64,000 bases of DNA from Notolepis coatsorum (GCA_963971535.1 OZ020593.1:20803384-20867383); one strand, 5' to 3'; shown: positions 23,101 through 34,705, counted from the first letter of the stretch. Notes: generated from the letters alone by a model not told the origin. Made by a program: numbers and translations.

Positions 23101-23996
23101 TAGTGCTGTCAGGCGATTAATCGCATTTTAATCGCATAACCATTTTAGGCCTGATATTCTATATTCTATAATCATATTTCAAATTGCATGTGTCCGGATG
23201 GCAGAATTCAGTACTGTATCTACAAAACCTTCTGTTTAATCATCTTCCATTTATTAATTTGCTTAGATTTTTCAGGTCTGGTCAATTTTAGCATGGTGTT
23301 ATTCACAGTCAAAGATAAAATAAAAAAAATGTAATTGAATTTATTCTCATTTGGTTCATTACAATTTACTCAAGCCTAGTAACATACACAGTATTTCTGA
23401 CACTGGGAATACATTCCCTGAGATCCCTAGAATTAGGGATGCTCGATGTTGGCTTTTTTACCTATACCGATATTGTCCAACTCTTAATTTCCGATACCGA
23501 TATCAACCGATATCAACCGATACCGATATATGCAGGGTTTCCCCCCCCCAAAAACGGAATCATTTCAGGTAATTAACATTACATATCTCTTGTTGTGGAA
23601 TTAACACAACATTATGCATACTTTTGACAATAAATAAAATCTGAATTTGTTCTTACTTGCTTGCCTGGGTAAATAAAGGTTATAGAAATGTAAAAAAATA
23701 TATATATAATTTTTTTTTTGAAAACCGATATTGATATTTTCCGATATCACATTTTAATGCCAATATCGGCCGATAATATCGGACATCCCTACCTAGAATC
23801 AGATACCAAGAACATGCAAATGGACCATTTAAAAAAAAGTCTGTAAATGTTTATTCTACGTTCTTATGGAATGAATGAGATCAAAAATAAAAAAATATTA
23901 CATTTTTAATTTTTTATACATTTTGTTAATTTTCATAACGCGATAATTTTATGTGTAATTAATTAATCTAATTAACGCGATAAACTGACAGCCCTA
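23101..23996. mobile_element. hAT-like MITE (TAGTGCTGTCAGG family) with nested MITE
   Basis: Ends TAGTGCTGTCAGGCG and AAACTGACAGCCCTA; perfect 8-bp TSD ACATATAG (23093-23100 and 23997-24004). Its interior (for example GACACTGGGAATACATTCCC) recurs at 39121-39375 without the nested element. Confidence 0.92.
23434..23791. mobile_element. hAT-like MITE nested in the previous element
   Basis: Ends TAGGGATGCTCGATGTTGG and CGATAATATCGGACATCCCTA (inverted similarity at TAGGGATG); perfect 8-bp TSD CCTAGAAT (23426-23433 and 23792-23799). Rich in CCGATATC/GATATCGG. 358 bp. Confidence 0.92.
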
Positions 23997-24078
23997 ACAT
24001 ATAGTACACATTACAGTACATACATATAGTACACATTACAGTACATACATATAGTACACATTACACTACACATTACAG
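23993..24078. repeat. 27-bp short tandem repeat
   Basis: About three copies of ACATATAGTACACATTACAG then TACATAC, overlapping the TSD of the MITE to its left. Confidence 0.8.
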
Positions 24079-24540
24079 TATACTATAGTATACCTGCGAC
24101 CTCTGAGTTGGAATTATCTGATCAGTTGTCCTAAATGTTCTTAAAGGTCCCCTCCACTCAAAAACACGTCTTGTTCTGCAGTTAACTCCTCCAGGAGACC
24201 TGACTTTGACTGTAGAGATTGTTATTTGTGCAGAACTTGTCACCAGATAACCCTTTTGACATTGTTCCAATCTGTGTGACTCAACTAATCTTGCGAACCT
24301 GTCACTCAGCTGGCCACACCATCACTACTAACATGAAACACTAACACAGACACACCTGTTTTTATACACCTGTTTTATACCTGTTTTATAAACCTGTTTT
24401 TATCTCATCACGTTTTTATTGGTAGATATGATTTACTTGAATTCGTATCATGTGCTTACTTTTTTATTCATGATGCAGACATAACTGAACGACTGAATGA
24501 GAAACTGTCTGTATATTGCATGAGCTATCATGTGAGATAC
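24079..24540. other. Unassigned sequence
   Basis: Nothing recognised apart from repeated CACCTGTTTTTATA motifs near 24353-24400. Confidence 0.4.
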
Positions 24541-25029
<489 letters not shown>

Positions 25030-25084
25030 GTGAAACTCTTATAAGTTGATCTAGTGATCTAAGCACAAAAACAATTATTGGGGG

Positions 25085-25330
25085 AGACAGGGGCTCAGGA
25101 GGTAGAGCAGTTGTCTGGTAATCCAGAGGTTCCCGGTTCGATTCCCGCTCCTCCCGGGTAGCGTGTCGAAGAGTCCTTGAGCAAGACACTTAACCCCTAA
25201 CTGCTCCCGATGAGCAGGTCGGCGCATTGCATGGCCGTCGGTGTGTGAATGTGTGCGTGAATGGGTAAAATGTGAGGAACAAATTGTAAAGCACTTTGGA
25301 TAAAAGAGATATATAAATGCACCATTTATT
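25085..25330 (+). repeat. tRNA-derived SINE (type 1), near full length
   Basis: A box GGCTCAGGAGGTAGAGCAG, B box GGTTCGATTCC, body GAGTCCTTGAGCAAGACACT, GTGTGTGAATGTGTGCGTGA and the end AAAGCACTTTGGATAAAAGA then TATATAAATGCACCATTT. The best preserved copy of this family in the window. Confidence 0.88.
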
Positions 25331-25600
25331 TATTTCAGCAAATCTCTTAGTTATAACAAGATTGTGTAGCTAAGAAGGGTTGTTTTCGGGGCGAACCTTT
25401 AGGTGGCAAAAGAGAGCGTTACATAATCGGCTTGGGGGGAAACGTGAGGGAGGGGGGAAGGGGGCGTGAGGGAGGGGAGAAGGGGGCGGGGCTTCATAGA
25501 TCCTTGAGTTCTCAATCAGGGCAAAGGTGTAGAGATGCTGCTAAGACATTTTCACTAGTTTATTGAAGGTTTTTGATGTAAGAACCAAACAAATTGTCAA
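25331..25600. other. Unassigned sequence
   Basis: Contains a short GA/G-rich duplication (GTGAGGGAGGGGGGAAGGGG). No gene seen. Confidence 0.4.
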
Positions 25601-26196
25601 TTCAAGTCAAGTGTTCCTTTATTAATCCTCTTGGGGAAATTCAAGTGTAATAGGAGCATTGGGGGGTGGGGGGTTTGATTGGTTGATTGATTGATTGATT
25701 GAAAACTTTATTAACAGATTGCAGAATGGGTACAATACAGTACGGCTCAATACACACAATTGTTAAGGGGATGCAGACCAGAGAAAGACTTTCGTCTTGT
25801 TTACATCAGGGTCCCCCATTTTCAATTCATCAGGACATATATGACATACATGGCATACAGATAGACAGTACTGCTACATCTATACATTTATGACATATCA
25901 GATTTGCAAATACAGTACTGTTTGTGATACAAAAAGAGTCCAGAAAAGAGTATATACATTTGACGTAAAAACTGTACATTGGGGGAGGTTGGGTAGGTGG
26001 GATGGGGGGGGGGGGGGGGGCTGTACATTGGAGGTGGTTCGGTGGGTGGGGTGTGGGGGGGTTGGGTAGGAGGGGTGGGGGGGAACACTGTACAACTGTA
26101 CAAGCAAAACTGTACATTGGAATATTGACAAAACCATACTTGGTCATTTACTGTACATTGGAGGGGGTTGGGTTAGGACATTTACATGGGCCAGTT

Positions 26197-26502
26197 TCAA
26201 ATTGCAGTCTCCCGTAGGTGTTCTTTGAGAGTGTTTTTGAAAGTGGGTAGTGATTCACATTCCTTTACAGCTTTGGGTAGGGCATTCCACATTGATGTGG
26301 CATAATTGCGAAACGTGTTTAGTCCCTTGTTTGAGCCGAATCTGGGTTTAACATGATTTGTGGAGCTCCCTCTGGTGTTGTGATCGTGGTATTCACTGAC
26401 CTTTGGGAAGTATTTTGACATGTACATGGGTACCTTGGTCGTGTAGTGTATCTTGTAGACCAGGCCCATTGCAAGTTGCTGTACTCTGTCGTCTACTCTA
26501 AG
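26197..26502 (-). pseudogene. LINE-B ORF2 C terminus (copy with premature stop)
   Basis: It continues the RT frame after a TGA stop near 26500, where the other copy (36742-37513) reads Trp in NLGWLTVDDR. Later blocks such as HDHNTRGSSTNHVKPRF and MWNALPKAVKECESLPTF are typical C-terminal LINE sequence. The change is a single base. Confidence 0.82.
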
Positions 26503-27361
26503 TCATCCTAGGTTGTCAAAGTGGACAGGGGTGAGGTGGGTTCTAGGAGTAAGGTCAAGCAGTAGTCTGACCAGTTTGTTTTGAGATGTTTGTAATTTTG
26601 TTTTTAGCGCCTTTGAAGTGCTTTGGTACCATGAGGTGCAAGCATAGTCGTAGTACCCTTGTATGAGTGCTCCTGCCAGAGTCTTCAGGGTATTCTTGTT
26701 TACCAGAGAGGAGATCCGGTACAAGAATCGCGTTCGTTGGTTGACTTTTTTTATTACATTGGATGCCATTTTGTCACAGGAAAGATTAGCCTCTAGGATG
26801 GAGCCCAGGTAGGTAATTTCATCTTTCCTTGTGACAATATTGTCACCCACTGTAATTGAGAAGCCGTCGGTCTTGCTGAGTTTGTTATTTGAACCGAAGA
26901 GAATGGACTCTGTTTTGCCCATGTGTAATGATAGTTTGTTATCAGTGAGCCATATGCAGATTTTGCCTAGTTCTGAGCTGAGGGTTTTTTCAACCTGTAA
27001 CTTGTTCTTGTCAGAGACCAGCAGGGCTGAGTCGTCTGCGAACAAGAACAAGTTGCAGTCACAAGCTGACGACATGTCATTTGCATAAATTAGGAACAGT
27101 AGCGGTCCTAGTATGCTTCCTTGTGGAACACCACAGCTCACTGTGAGGGGGGGGGGATAGGGTACCGTTTACCTCCACCATCTGTTCTCTCCCCTCCAGG
27201 TAGGATTGCATCCAGCTCACTGATAGACTATCAAAACCCATTGCTTTTAGCTTGTCAATCAGAATGGAGTGATTGACAGTGTCGAAGGCTTTTTGTAGGT
27301 CCAGCATGACCATGCCGCAGTATTTGCCCGCGTCCACCACTTGTTTGATGTGGTCGTTCAA
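26503..27361 (-). pseudogene. LINE-B reverse transcriptase domain
   Basis: Two overlapping minus-strand frames carry GMVMLDLQKAFDTVNHSILI (motif A), then GVPQGSILGPLLFLIYANDM (motif B) and LFLFADDSALLVSD (motif C, FADD), then YLGSILEANLSCDKM. The 10-base G run at 27147-27156 separates the frames. The copy at 36211-37513 keeps the downstream part open. The GVPQGSILGPLLF wording is typical of CR1/L2/Rex-like lineages. Catalytic residues are present but the gene is broken. Confidence 0.87.
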
Positions 27362-27767
27362 ATAGAGAAGGCATGTGTCAGTGGAGTGGGATGTTCTGAA
27401 GCCAGATTGAAATTCGTAGATTCGATTTTTTTTCCGCTAGGTACTTTTCAACCTGTTCGTAGACTATTTTTTCCATGACTTTCGAGATGGAGGTAAGAAT
27501 AGAAACAGGGCGGTAGTTGCCTGGGTACAGGTAGGATAGTTAGTAATAATAATAGAACAAAGTGCAAAGTGATAATGATGATAATGATAATAGTGATAAC
27601 AGTAGTAGTCGCAGGATTCAATCAGACAGTAGTAATAGTGATGATGGTATGGTATACATGGTCCAAACCGTAGTAACACATTAAGAGTCCTAACGGCTAA
27701 CAGTGTTTATTATTAAGAGTCAGATAGTCCTAACAGTATTTATTATTAAGAGTCAGATAGTCTTAGA

Positions 27768-28263
27768 GGCGGTTAGGTGGCCGAGCGGAGATTGTGTTCG
27801 TCACCAGCCCCGGAGCTGAGCTGGATTTGCCTGTTCGAATCCAGCTCACAGCTCCGGGGTTGTCACCAGCTTGGCTGGCCGTCTGCACTGATACAATTGG
27901 CTGTATCAGAGGGTGGGAGAAGCTGGCGGGGTGGGTCCGGGTTGTTGTAAACAGCGACTCCTACAGTTCGGTCGGGGCGCCTGCTAAGCGCGGATTGGAC
28001 GTGAGGGGGATAGTGTGGTCCTCCCACACGCTACGCCCTCTCAATGAGAATCCGCGCTGCCAGGTGAAAAGAAGTGGTGATTGGCTGGACGTGTGTCGGA
28101 GGAAGCACGTGGTAGCCTCCACTCTCCCAGATGATCTGACTGTGGGGGGTAAGTGCGCAGCGACCAGGAAGGGACTGGGAATTGGCATACGACTAACATT
28201 GGGATGGGAGAAAATCGGCGGAAAATGGAGGGGGAAAAAGACCAATAAAAAAAAAAAAAAAAT
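27768..28263 (+). repeat. Composite SINE (type 2, diverged subfamily)
   Basis: Head GGCGGTTAGGTGGCCGAGCG with B box GTTCGAATCC, body GCGACTCCTACAGTTCGGTC and GGAGGAAGCACGTGGTAGCC, end GGGGGAAAAAGACCAATAAA plus poly-A. It lies inside the 33-bp units of L2 copy 2, in the same relative orientation as the SINE in copy 1. Confidence 0.83.
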
Positions 28264-28279
28264 AGTCAGATAGTCCTAA

Positions 28280-28513
28280 CAGTTCTCAAGTTCTCCAGAC
28301 ATAATTTCTCCAGTAATTGGCAGCAGTCTGTGCCCACGGTTGTGGAGCCTGAATGGCTACTGGCACGAAGGACTGGCCAAGGCGGTTTGTGGTGTGTCGG
28401 GGGGGGGATACATCTATGGCTGAACATGCTCCTCATCTTGACTAGTTCCTCATAGAGGGGGTGGGAGGGGTATTCCAGTATAACATCCAACTTTGTCCTC
28501 GTCCTCCTCTCAG
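28280..28513 (-). pseudogene. L2 ORF2 C-terminal remnant (copy 2)
   Basis: A minus-strand frame includes VAERRTRTKLDVILEYPSHP then LYEELVKM, the usual ORF2 end of L2-like LINEs. It then runs into LENLRTVRTI at the start of the 33-bp repeat. A stop breaks the upstream VGV-LVKLEV segment. Confidence 0.75.
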
Positions 28514-28946
28514 CCACCACCTCTAGTTTGACCAGTTAGACTCCCACTATGTTTTTCAATACACAACATTTCTAAAGTGTTAAAAACACATTTGGAGGCG
28601 ATCCTTTAAAAGCGTTCATGTCGAATGAGGATTTCTTCTTCCATTTGCCTGGCCCCATATGTCCTTGATATGTCAAATAAGAACTTGGCCCTAAAACATT
28701 TGCTGAAGCCGCCCACCGCATCGAACGCGGAGTTAAGCTCTTTTTCAATCGCTGCCCAAGATGGTCTGTTATGTCTATCAGAGAGAATGGGGTTTATCTA
28801 AGCAGTCAGGAATGTTTAACTTCATGTTTGGTACTAGCTGCACTACAACTTGCAGTTTTGCTTAGTTTCTTTCTCACTTGTTTCACTGCCCAAATTAAAC
28901 TATTAACATTTTCAACACAGATTTGAACAATATGCTTTGCTTTCAG
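28514..28946. other. Unassigned sequence
   Basis: A stop-free minus-strand stretch of about 64 codons (about 28610-28800) is too short to call. No family recognised. Confidence 0.4.
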
Positions 28947-29442
28947 GGCCCCGTTCCATGTACGTGGTTCAACTAAGTCGATCAACATGTCCATTATCCA
29001 GCTTCAGTTAACCCGATGTTCAAAGCCGGGATTTTCCTGTTTCACAAAGGAGGATTCAGTCTCGTTAACTCAAGCCAGACTTGAGAGTCAGGCTCAAGTC
29101 AGGCTAGATGCGCGCTCCCGTTTTAGGTGGAAAGCCAGCACGTATCGATGGCAGAGACCCTGATTCTCAACGGCATTGATTGATTAATTGATTTAAGACT
29201 TTATTGACAGATTGCAATAGGCTCAATCGCCTCGCCGACAAGTTAAATGCGTTATCTATAGGCTAATTCTAAGTCCCTCATTACCTCAATCAATCAGATT
29301 ATATTTCTTTAAACTTGCCTGCTGGATTGAATAATCAAATGAGATCTTGCTAGCGAAAATTATTGGTTAACTGTTATACAGAATTACGATACGGCTCTCT
29401 TACCCATTGATTGATGTATAGTCAATCTTTTACTTATCTTCT

Positions 29443-29506
29443 CTGTGGTGTAACGGGTTCTTCTTTTGACTTTCACACGGACGACCGGGGTTCAAGGCCC
29501 TAGTCT
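29443..29506 (+). repeat. tRNA-like module 1 (Glu-like)
   Basis: A-box-like GTGGTGTAACGGGTT and B box GGGGTTCAAGGCCC, followed at once by CTAGTCTTTTCC (T run as possible Pol III stop). The CTTTCAC loop resembles tRNA-Glu. Stem pairing is poor, so it is not a working tRNA. Confidence 0.55.
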
Positions 29507-29670
29507 TTTCCTTCTTTTTGCAATATAGGAATAATTCAATTTGGTGCACGTTGAGAGCTATATAAAGAATGACATCCTCAATGCATGTAGATTTATAATA
29601 TTTTAACTTAAAACCAGGCTACTTTGGCGTATAATCATTAATATTATATTCAAAAAAATCATATTGGAAA

Positions 29671-29742
29671 CACGGGGATTTGAACCCCGGTCGCTGAACT
29701 GGCAGGGATGAGCACTACCGCTGGGCCACTGGGCCAGATGGG
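29671..29742 (-). repeat. tRNA-like module 2 (Gly-like)
   Basis: On the minus strand: TGGCCCAGCGGTAGTGCTCA (A box), CCTGCCAG where tRNA-Gly(GCC) has its anticodon loop, and the T arm CCGGGGTTCAAATCCCCG, then a T7 run 20 bases later. The T stem pairs well; the acceptor stem does not. Probably a derived element, not a functional tRNA gene. Confidence 0.55.
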
Positions 29743-30333
29743 ATAAATTCATTGTTTATACATTAATGAACGAGAGACCCGTGTTTAGAATATCCGTTGT
29801 TTTGAATGAAGTTTATCTCCTTATCCTCATTCATTAATGTGACGTCAACGGCTCATTCAATTTCTCAAATCCGTCAAACAGCGCATCTCATCAGACATCT
29901 TAATCCCAGTTACAATTAAAATAACCACATCATGTGTACATCGCACGAGCGAGCGCCACCGTCGCCACGGTATATATAACGTGCATTATTTAGGACAAAG
30001 TGAATTTAATATCAGCATTTTGGGTCTATTTTACATTTCAAAAGCCCCCTCTGGAAGAATGGAGCACAAAAACGTAATTCAGAATGGTATAATGCAGATC
30101 GTAGACTGTGGGAATAGTTTCAGGAAACGGGCTGTCACTTCTTTGCGGGGGCGTGGCGATAGTTCAGGCTAACTTGAACTTGAACTCTGCTTTCGAGCAG
30201 GCTCAAACTTTTGGATATGTTGTCATGGTGATTTGGGAAATCCAGGTACATGAAATCGGAAAGTCAGGCTAACACAGTTAGCCTGATAAAGTTATCCGGC
30301 TAACTCGGTTATCCCGGTACATGGAACGGGGCC

Positions 30334-30530
30334 CAGGTCAGTTCTGGGACAGAAACCAATTGTTTTGATTTTGATTATATCAAACAGAGATTCAAAGTTT
30401 AGCCTAGAAAACAGAGTTGTAGGCCTTCTTGTCACATTGTTTTATAAAGGCTTAATTTCTGATTTGTGCAAGTTGTCCTTAAACCTGCCATTGCCGTTTG
30501 TGTTGTTGTTGCTGCTGGTGTTGCTGTTGT

Positions 30531-30565
<35 letters not shown>

Positions 30566-30998
30566 TTGCTGTTGTTGTTGTTGTGGCTGCTGCCTGAAAT
30601 TGTCTGCTATATGTTTATGTGTAGTATCGTCTGTGTCTGCATGTATTCTTAGCTTACAGTATCCTCCTCTGTTTTACATTTTTGTACATTATAATTCCAA
30701 GTCAGTCTACTGAACATGGCAACCTGAACTTGAACTTGGCTGCAATACGGTGCATTAATACTCAGCTTTCCAAATCACATGTGAAAAGCATTTCACTTAT
30801 CGGAAAATAATTTCCTTTTCCAAACCGCCCACCTGCTCTGGAAGTTCATTTAATTACATTGTTCTCCCTAAAGAGTGAACACAGGAGGGAGAAGAACAAG
30901 AGCCTCTACACATCAGTTCCTCCTCTACTAGACATTGTGGGCGGGAATTTTCTCTGCATCAATAAAATATTTTCAACAACTATTCCCTTGCGCAACAC
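30334..30998. other. Unassigned sequence with a (TGT/TGC)n run
   Basis: TGTTGCTG-type trinucleotides at about 30498-30590 give false Leu/Cys runs. AACCTGAACTTGAACTTGGC near 30720 resembles the (AACTTG)n LINE end at 39100. Confidence 0.5.
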
Positions 30999-31002
30999 TT
31001 TA

Positions 31003-31958
31003 ACACATTGAGTGCCACGCCCCTTCCGGGAAGTGACCCCGTCCTTGCCGTCCATTAACCCCATGTAAACGTAGTTGTAGTTTGTAGAGCTAAACCTATA
31101 TTTTATAGTATAGCTATGGGTCTAATAACGCAGCCGAGTCTCAGTGAGTTGCTTCTGGTCAACGTGCAAAAAACAGATAATTTCTTCATCCGTACATTTC
31201 CGTTTTATACCGTTTTGGATATGAATATAGTTTGGTTGCTTCTGAGTAATTCCAGGGAAAAGACACGAAAACAGTGTTTTTGTGTAATTCAATTAACACG
31301 TTGTAATTCTTCGCCTGATTATCGGATCTTCCTGAAATCAACGCTAGATCATTATTTTTATCCTTCCTCGTGCACGCATGCAATGTGGTTTAGACCGGCG
31401 CGCCCCCTACCCCCCCTCCTGCAACCCAATGGCAAACAGCCATACACATAAAACACAGATAGCTCAATCGCGGTAGAAATAAATATCAGATCAACGCAAG
31501 CTTTCATATATAGAGTTCTTACCTTGTCTCTGATGTAATGCAAAAAAAAGAATCCAATTATCTCATCGCCATTCCAGTTATCCACAGCGATTCTGTCGCC
31601 GTCGTTGTTGGGCATTGCACTTCAACGGGTGGGCGGGGTCAGTAGTCCAAACCATCCCTACAAGCGTGTGTTTTGCCGGAGTGTTTAGGACCCGCCCCCA
31701 CGCCGCAGCTCGGTAGAGAAAAGAAACAAACCCGTTTCTAACGGGGTGCAATAATGGCCGAAGACGTTAGAGGGCGGTATAATACCGTCTGCCAGCTCAG
31801 ACACATTCAGTACAGCATGCACAAGGTGCCCGCTGAATTATGAATGGCAATAGCGAATAAAAGAAATACCGCGAGAAAGACGTAGATCTACGTTTCCGGC
31901 ACTCAACAATCGGGCGACAGAAACGTAGTTCTACGTTTACTTTTCGGCAACCAAATGG
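31003..31958. mobile_element. piggyBac-like non-autonomous element
   Basis: TTAA on both sides (30999-31002 and 31959-31962). Ends CACATTGAGTGCC and, in reverse, CCATTTGGTTGCC (8 of 13 match). Internal ACGTAGTTCTACGTTT and GTAAACGTAGTTGTAG near the ends. No transposase. Relatives at 40690-42697 and near 58800-59605. Confidence 0.7.
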
Positions 31959-31959
31959 T

Positions 31960-31962
<3 letters not shown>

Positions 31963-31990
<28 letters not shown>

Positions 31991-32561
31991 ATTATAGAAT
32001 TCGATAGAGATGGCAAAAAATTTTGGATTTCCTGTTGGGGTAATAGTGCAGTGGTCTGGAGCTTCTCCAGAGTTAGTGGTTGGTCAACCCAGTTCTTCTG
32101 CTGAAATCCTAAACAAGTTGAATTTCTATTGAAACAATTATTTATTTCAGCGAATCACTGATTCACTCAAGATTGTGTAAGCGACGTGTTTCTGGTCTAA
32201 CTGACTGTCACGAAAACATCCGAAAGTCTCTGCTATCTCCTTTGTGGTTGGATCTGAGACGTTCTTTGATGCCACTTGCTTTTACAGCCTGTGTGATTGT
32301 TTATATGACTCGCATAGCTACGCGTGGTGACCGAGTAGATGACAGAATGTACTCCTTTATCTTGTTGGCAGAGTTTCATGTGGTCCATCCATTCAAGAAT
32401 TTACCATATTAACATGGCGGCCATTTTGCTCTTCAATGAATATGGTCAACGCTGTGTGTGTGTTGCTCTGTGCATCAAGACATCCCCCCAACATATGATT
32501 TAGTTTTTACTTAATGTATTTTTAGGTGGATTTTCAGAAAATGAGGCTAGGGCTTAAGAGG
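31963..32561. other. Poly-T and unassigned sequence ending in a TTAA-flanked end
   Basis: A T run occupies about 31963-31987. The right end ATGAGGCTAGGGCTTAAGAGG before TTAA (32562) recurs at 39350-39375 and, inverted, at 37761. Confidence 0.45.
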
Positions 32562-32970
32562 TTAATAAAGCGAACGTGAGATAATCCAACAAGCGACCTA
32601 GCTGGCTGCTGTCATTGCTAACAACCTGCGGGCCAGGCTAGCGTATTTCCGGGAACAAAATAAAAATGGATTCCGAAAGTTATGATGTGTGAACTTAGTG
32701 AACAAACAACATGGCAAACGTACAAACCGTTTGCTACCGTGTAACATCTCCAGTCTCTCTTTCTTCCATCTTTCTTTTCTGTTCTCCCAGCTGTTAATGG
32801 ACCATTAGGCTACCTGGCTAGCTTAGCGAGCTGTACCCAACATGCCGTTCAGCAGTGTAACGGTTAATAGTGTCCCCCATCTCAATACACTACACAAGTA
32901 CACAGTGTAGGTGGCGTTGCTGGTAAAAACAAGGGGAAATATCTCTTCCTCCTCCTCCTCCATCCATCCC
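32562..32970 (+). repeat. Dispersed repeat X, copy A
   Basis: From TTAATAAAGCGAACGTGAGA through GCTGCTGTCATTGCTAAC, CTGTTCTCCCAGCTGTTAAT and CAATACACTACACAAGTACA to ACAAGGGGAAATATCTC. Inverted copy at 36070-37760 (with LINE-B inside), partial copy at 59606-59850. Unclassified. Confidence 0.75.
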
Positions 32971-33729
32971 AGTCGCTCCATCTCTGTGTTTTGTCAGGGG
33001 GGGGGGGACGGCAGGCTGCAGCGTGCCCAGACCCGTCGGGGGGAGGAATCATCTCGCTGTCACTCGTTGTAGTAACAATGGTACACAGGCCCCAGCGCAG
33101 GAAGATAAACAGACACACGCCGTCTCATAATGATGACATCACTCTCGTCTTTGTGTGGGGTTCGTCTCGTCATTCCCGATTGAAAAACGTCTGTTGTAGG
33201 AGACTGCCGTCGAGGGCGTAGCTTTGTTTTCAACTTTAAGGGAGGAGGTCTGGAAATCTTGAACGTCAAACACTTCATTTCCTGCATTCTGGTGTACTTT
33301 CATCTATGGTGGAAATGTCTTTATTTATGTAAAGGAAAAGATAACATTCTGGTACCCACTCACACAAATATAATGCACTAAATGCAGTAAGGCTGGCTCT
33401 CAGGCATTCTGTACTGCTATCAAGTATTTATTCTCCTGTATTGTTTCTGCACATGCAAAACACGTCATCACACATTGTTTTTGGTTGATGTTTTCAGAAT
33501 CATGTACATGTATATATCATGTCAAGATCACAAGGAATTACGTCTTTAAAGATTAGGCTACTCTTACAGGTCTCGTGTTGTGCATGACAGTAACGGTTAT
33601 TATTTACCTCTTTTGGGGAGGGGGTTGTCTTTCTCTCATATTAGCTATATTTTTTGAAGGGGACAAACTTCAATACTCTGCTCAATGTCGAGGGGGGACA
33701 TGTCCCCTGCAACCCCTCTAAATCTACAG
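32971..33729. other. Unassigned sequence with poly-G
   Basis: G run at about 32998-33008. No gene recognised; 60-80 codon frames lack similarity. Confidence 0.45.
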
Positions 33730-34012
33730 GACTTTGTATCAACTAACCTTCGTACTGTCTTCTATCATTTACATTTACATCATGCACTCTTCTCTTCCAC
33801 AAAATAATCGTCCTTGTCTATATTACTTCCTACTATGCTAATATGTCTCTACTACTATGCACTCAACACTGCAGCACCCAAGTTTCAACACTGTTTGATG
33901 AACATTGTTACTCAGCTGAAAGAGTTGTACCCTTCCTGCCGACCTGTCGTACAGAACTTGTATAAAAGCGTCGGCCAAATGACAAAAATGTAATGTAAAG
34001 TGTAAATGTAAA
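33730..34012 (+). mobile_element. LINE 3' end fragment (GTAAA-type tail)
   Basis: Ends TATAAAAGCGTCGGCCAAAT then GACAAAAATGTAATG with ATGTAA repeats, the usual end of a common fish LINE/SINE class. No coding part. Confidence 0.65.
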
Positions 34013-34087
34013 CTTTTAGTGATGTGTTTTCATCTGCAGCGACGTTTCGGGGGAAGAAGGCACAGCCAAAATAAAGAGGTGAACTGG

Positions 34088-34705
34088 AACTGATCAGAGA
34101 ACAGATCAGAGAACAGATCAGAGGAACAGATCAGAGGAACAGATCAGAAGAACAGATCAGAAGAACAGATCAGAGAACGGATCAGAGGAACTGATCAGAG
34201 AACAGATCAGAGAACATATCAGAGGAACAGATCAGAAGAACAGATCAGAAGAACAGATCAGAGAACGGATCAGAGGAACTGATCAGAGAACAGATCAGAG
34301 AACATATCAGAGAACAGATCAGAAGAACATAACAGATCAGAGAACAGATCAGAAGAACATAACAGATCAGAGAACAGATCAGAAGAACATGACAGATCAG
34401 AGAACAGATCAGAAGAACATGACAGATCAGAGAACAGATCAGAGGAACATAACAGATCAGAGAACAGATCAGAGGAACTGATCAGAGAACAGATCAGAGG
34501 AACATAACAGATCAGAGGAACTGATCAGAGAACAGATCAGAGGAACATAACAGATCAGAGAACAGATCAGAGGAACTGATCAGAGAACAGATCAGAGGAA
34601 CATAACATAACTGATCAGAGAACTGATCAGAGAACAGATCAGAGGAACATAACATAACAGATCAAAGGAACAGATCAGAAGAACAGATCAGAGGAACAGA
34701 TCATG
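34088..34705. repeat. GATC-rich tandem array
   Basis: Irregular units of GATCAGAGAACA, GATCAGAGGAACA, GATCAGAAGAACA and GATCAGAAGAACATAACA, each with one GATC, about 46 in 620 bp, also forming larger blocks of repeating order. Confidence 0.95.

Larger units (their letters stand above)
25675..27521 (-). mobile_element. LINE-B non-LTR retrotransposon, 5'-truncated
   Basis: Minus strand: begins inside the RT (NYRPVSILTSISKVME visible in translation), continues through the RT and C-terminal part, then a UTR with GTACATTGGAGG-type units, GTTTACATCAGGG (plus-strand view) and a (CAAT)n tail. It interrupts the L2 UTR between GGGGGG and GTACAGGTAGG. Disabled by a frameshift at a G run (27147-27156) and a stop near 26500. 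Confidence 0.87.
25602..28513 (-). mobile_element. L2-type LINE 3' part (copy 2), split by LINE-B and a SINE
   Basis: On the minus strand: ORF2 end (28513-28280), 33-bp units, SINE (28263-27768), more 33-bp units (about 27767-27690), 3' UTR, LINE-B (27521-25675), then the UTR end and tail CCAAGAGGATTAATAAAGGA. The uninterrupted UTR around the LINE-B insertion point can be read in copy 1 near 3960-3990 (TACCTGTACCCCCCACCC). Confidence 0.82.
28947..30333. mobile_element. DNA transposon with two tRNA-like modules
   Basis: Inverted ends GGCCCCGTTCCATGTAC and GTACATGGAACGGGGCC, 17 bp perfect, flanked on both sides by CAG (possible 3-bp TSD). 1387 bp, no transposase. Inside are two Pol III-like modules in opposite orientations (29443-29506 plus, 29671-29742 minus). 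A 3-bp duplication would fit PIF/Harbinger or CACTA-type elements; superfamily not assigned. Confidence 0.8.

Noticed and set aside
28610..28800. Small minus-strand frame as a Myb/SANT-like transposon protein
   Set aside because: Only about 64 codons, ends in a stop, and similarity is too weak to support.
29443..29742. Functional tRNA-Glu and tRNA-Gly genes
   Set aside because: A and B boxes are present but acceptor and anticodon stems do not pair, and both lie inside a transposon.
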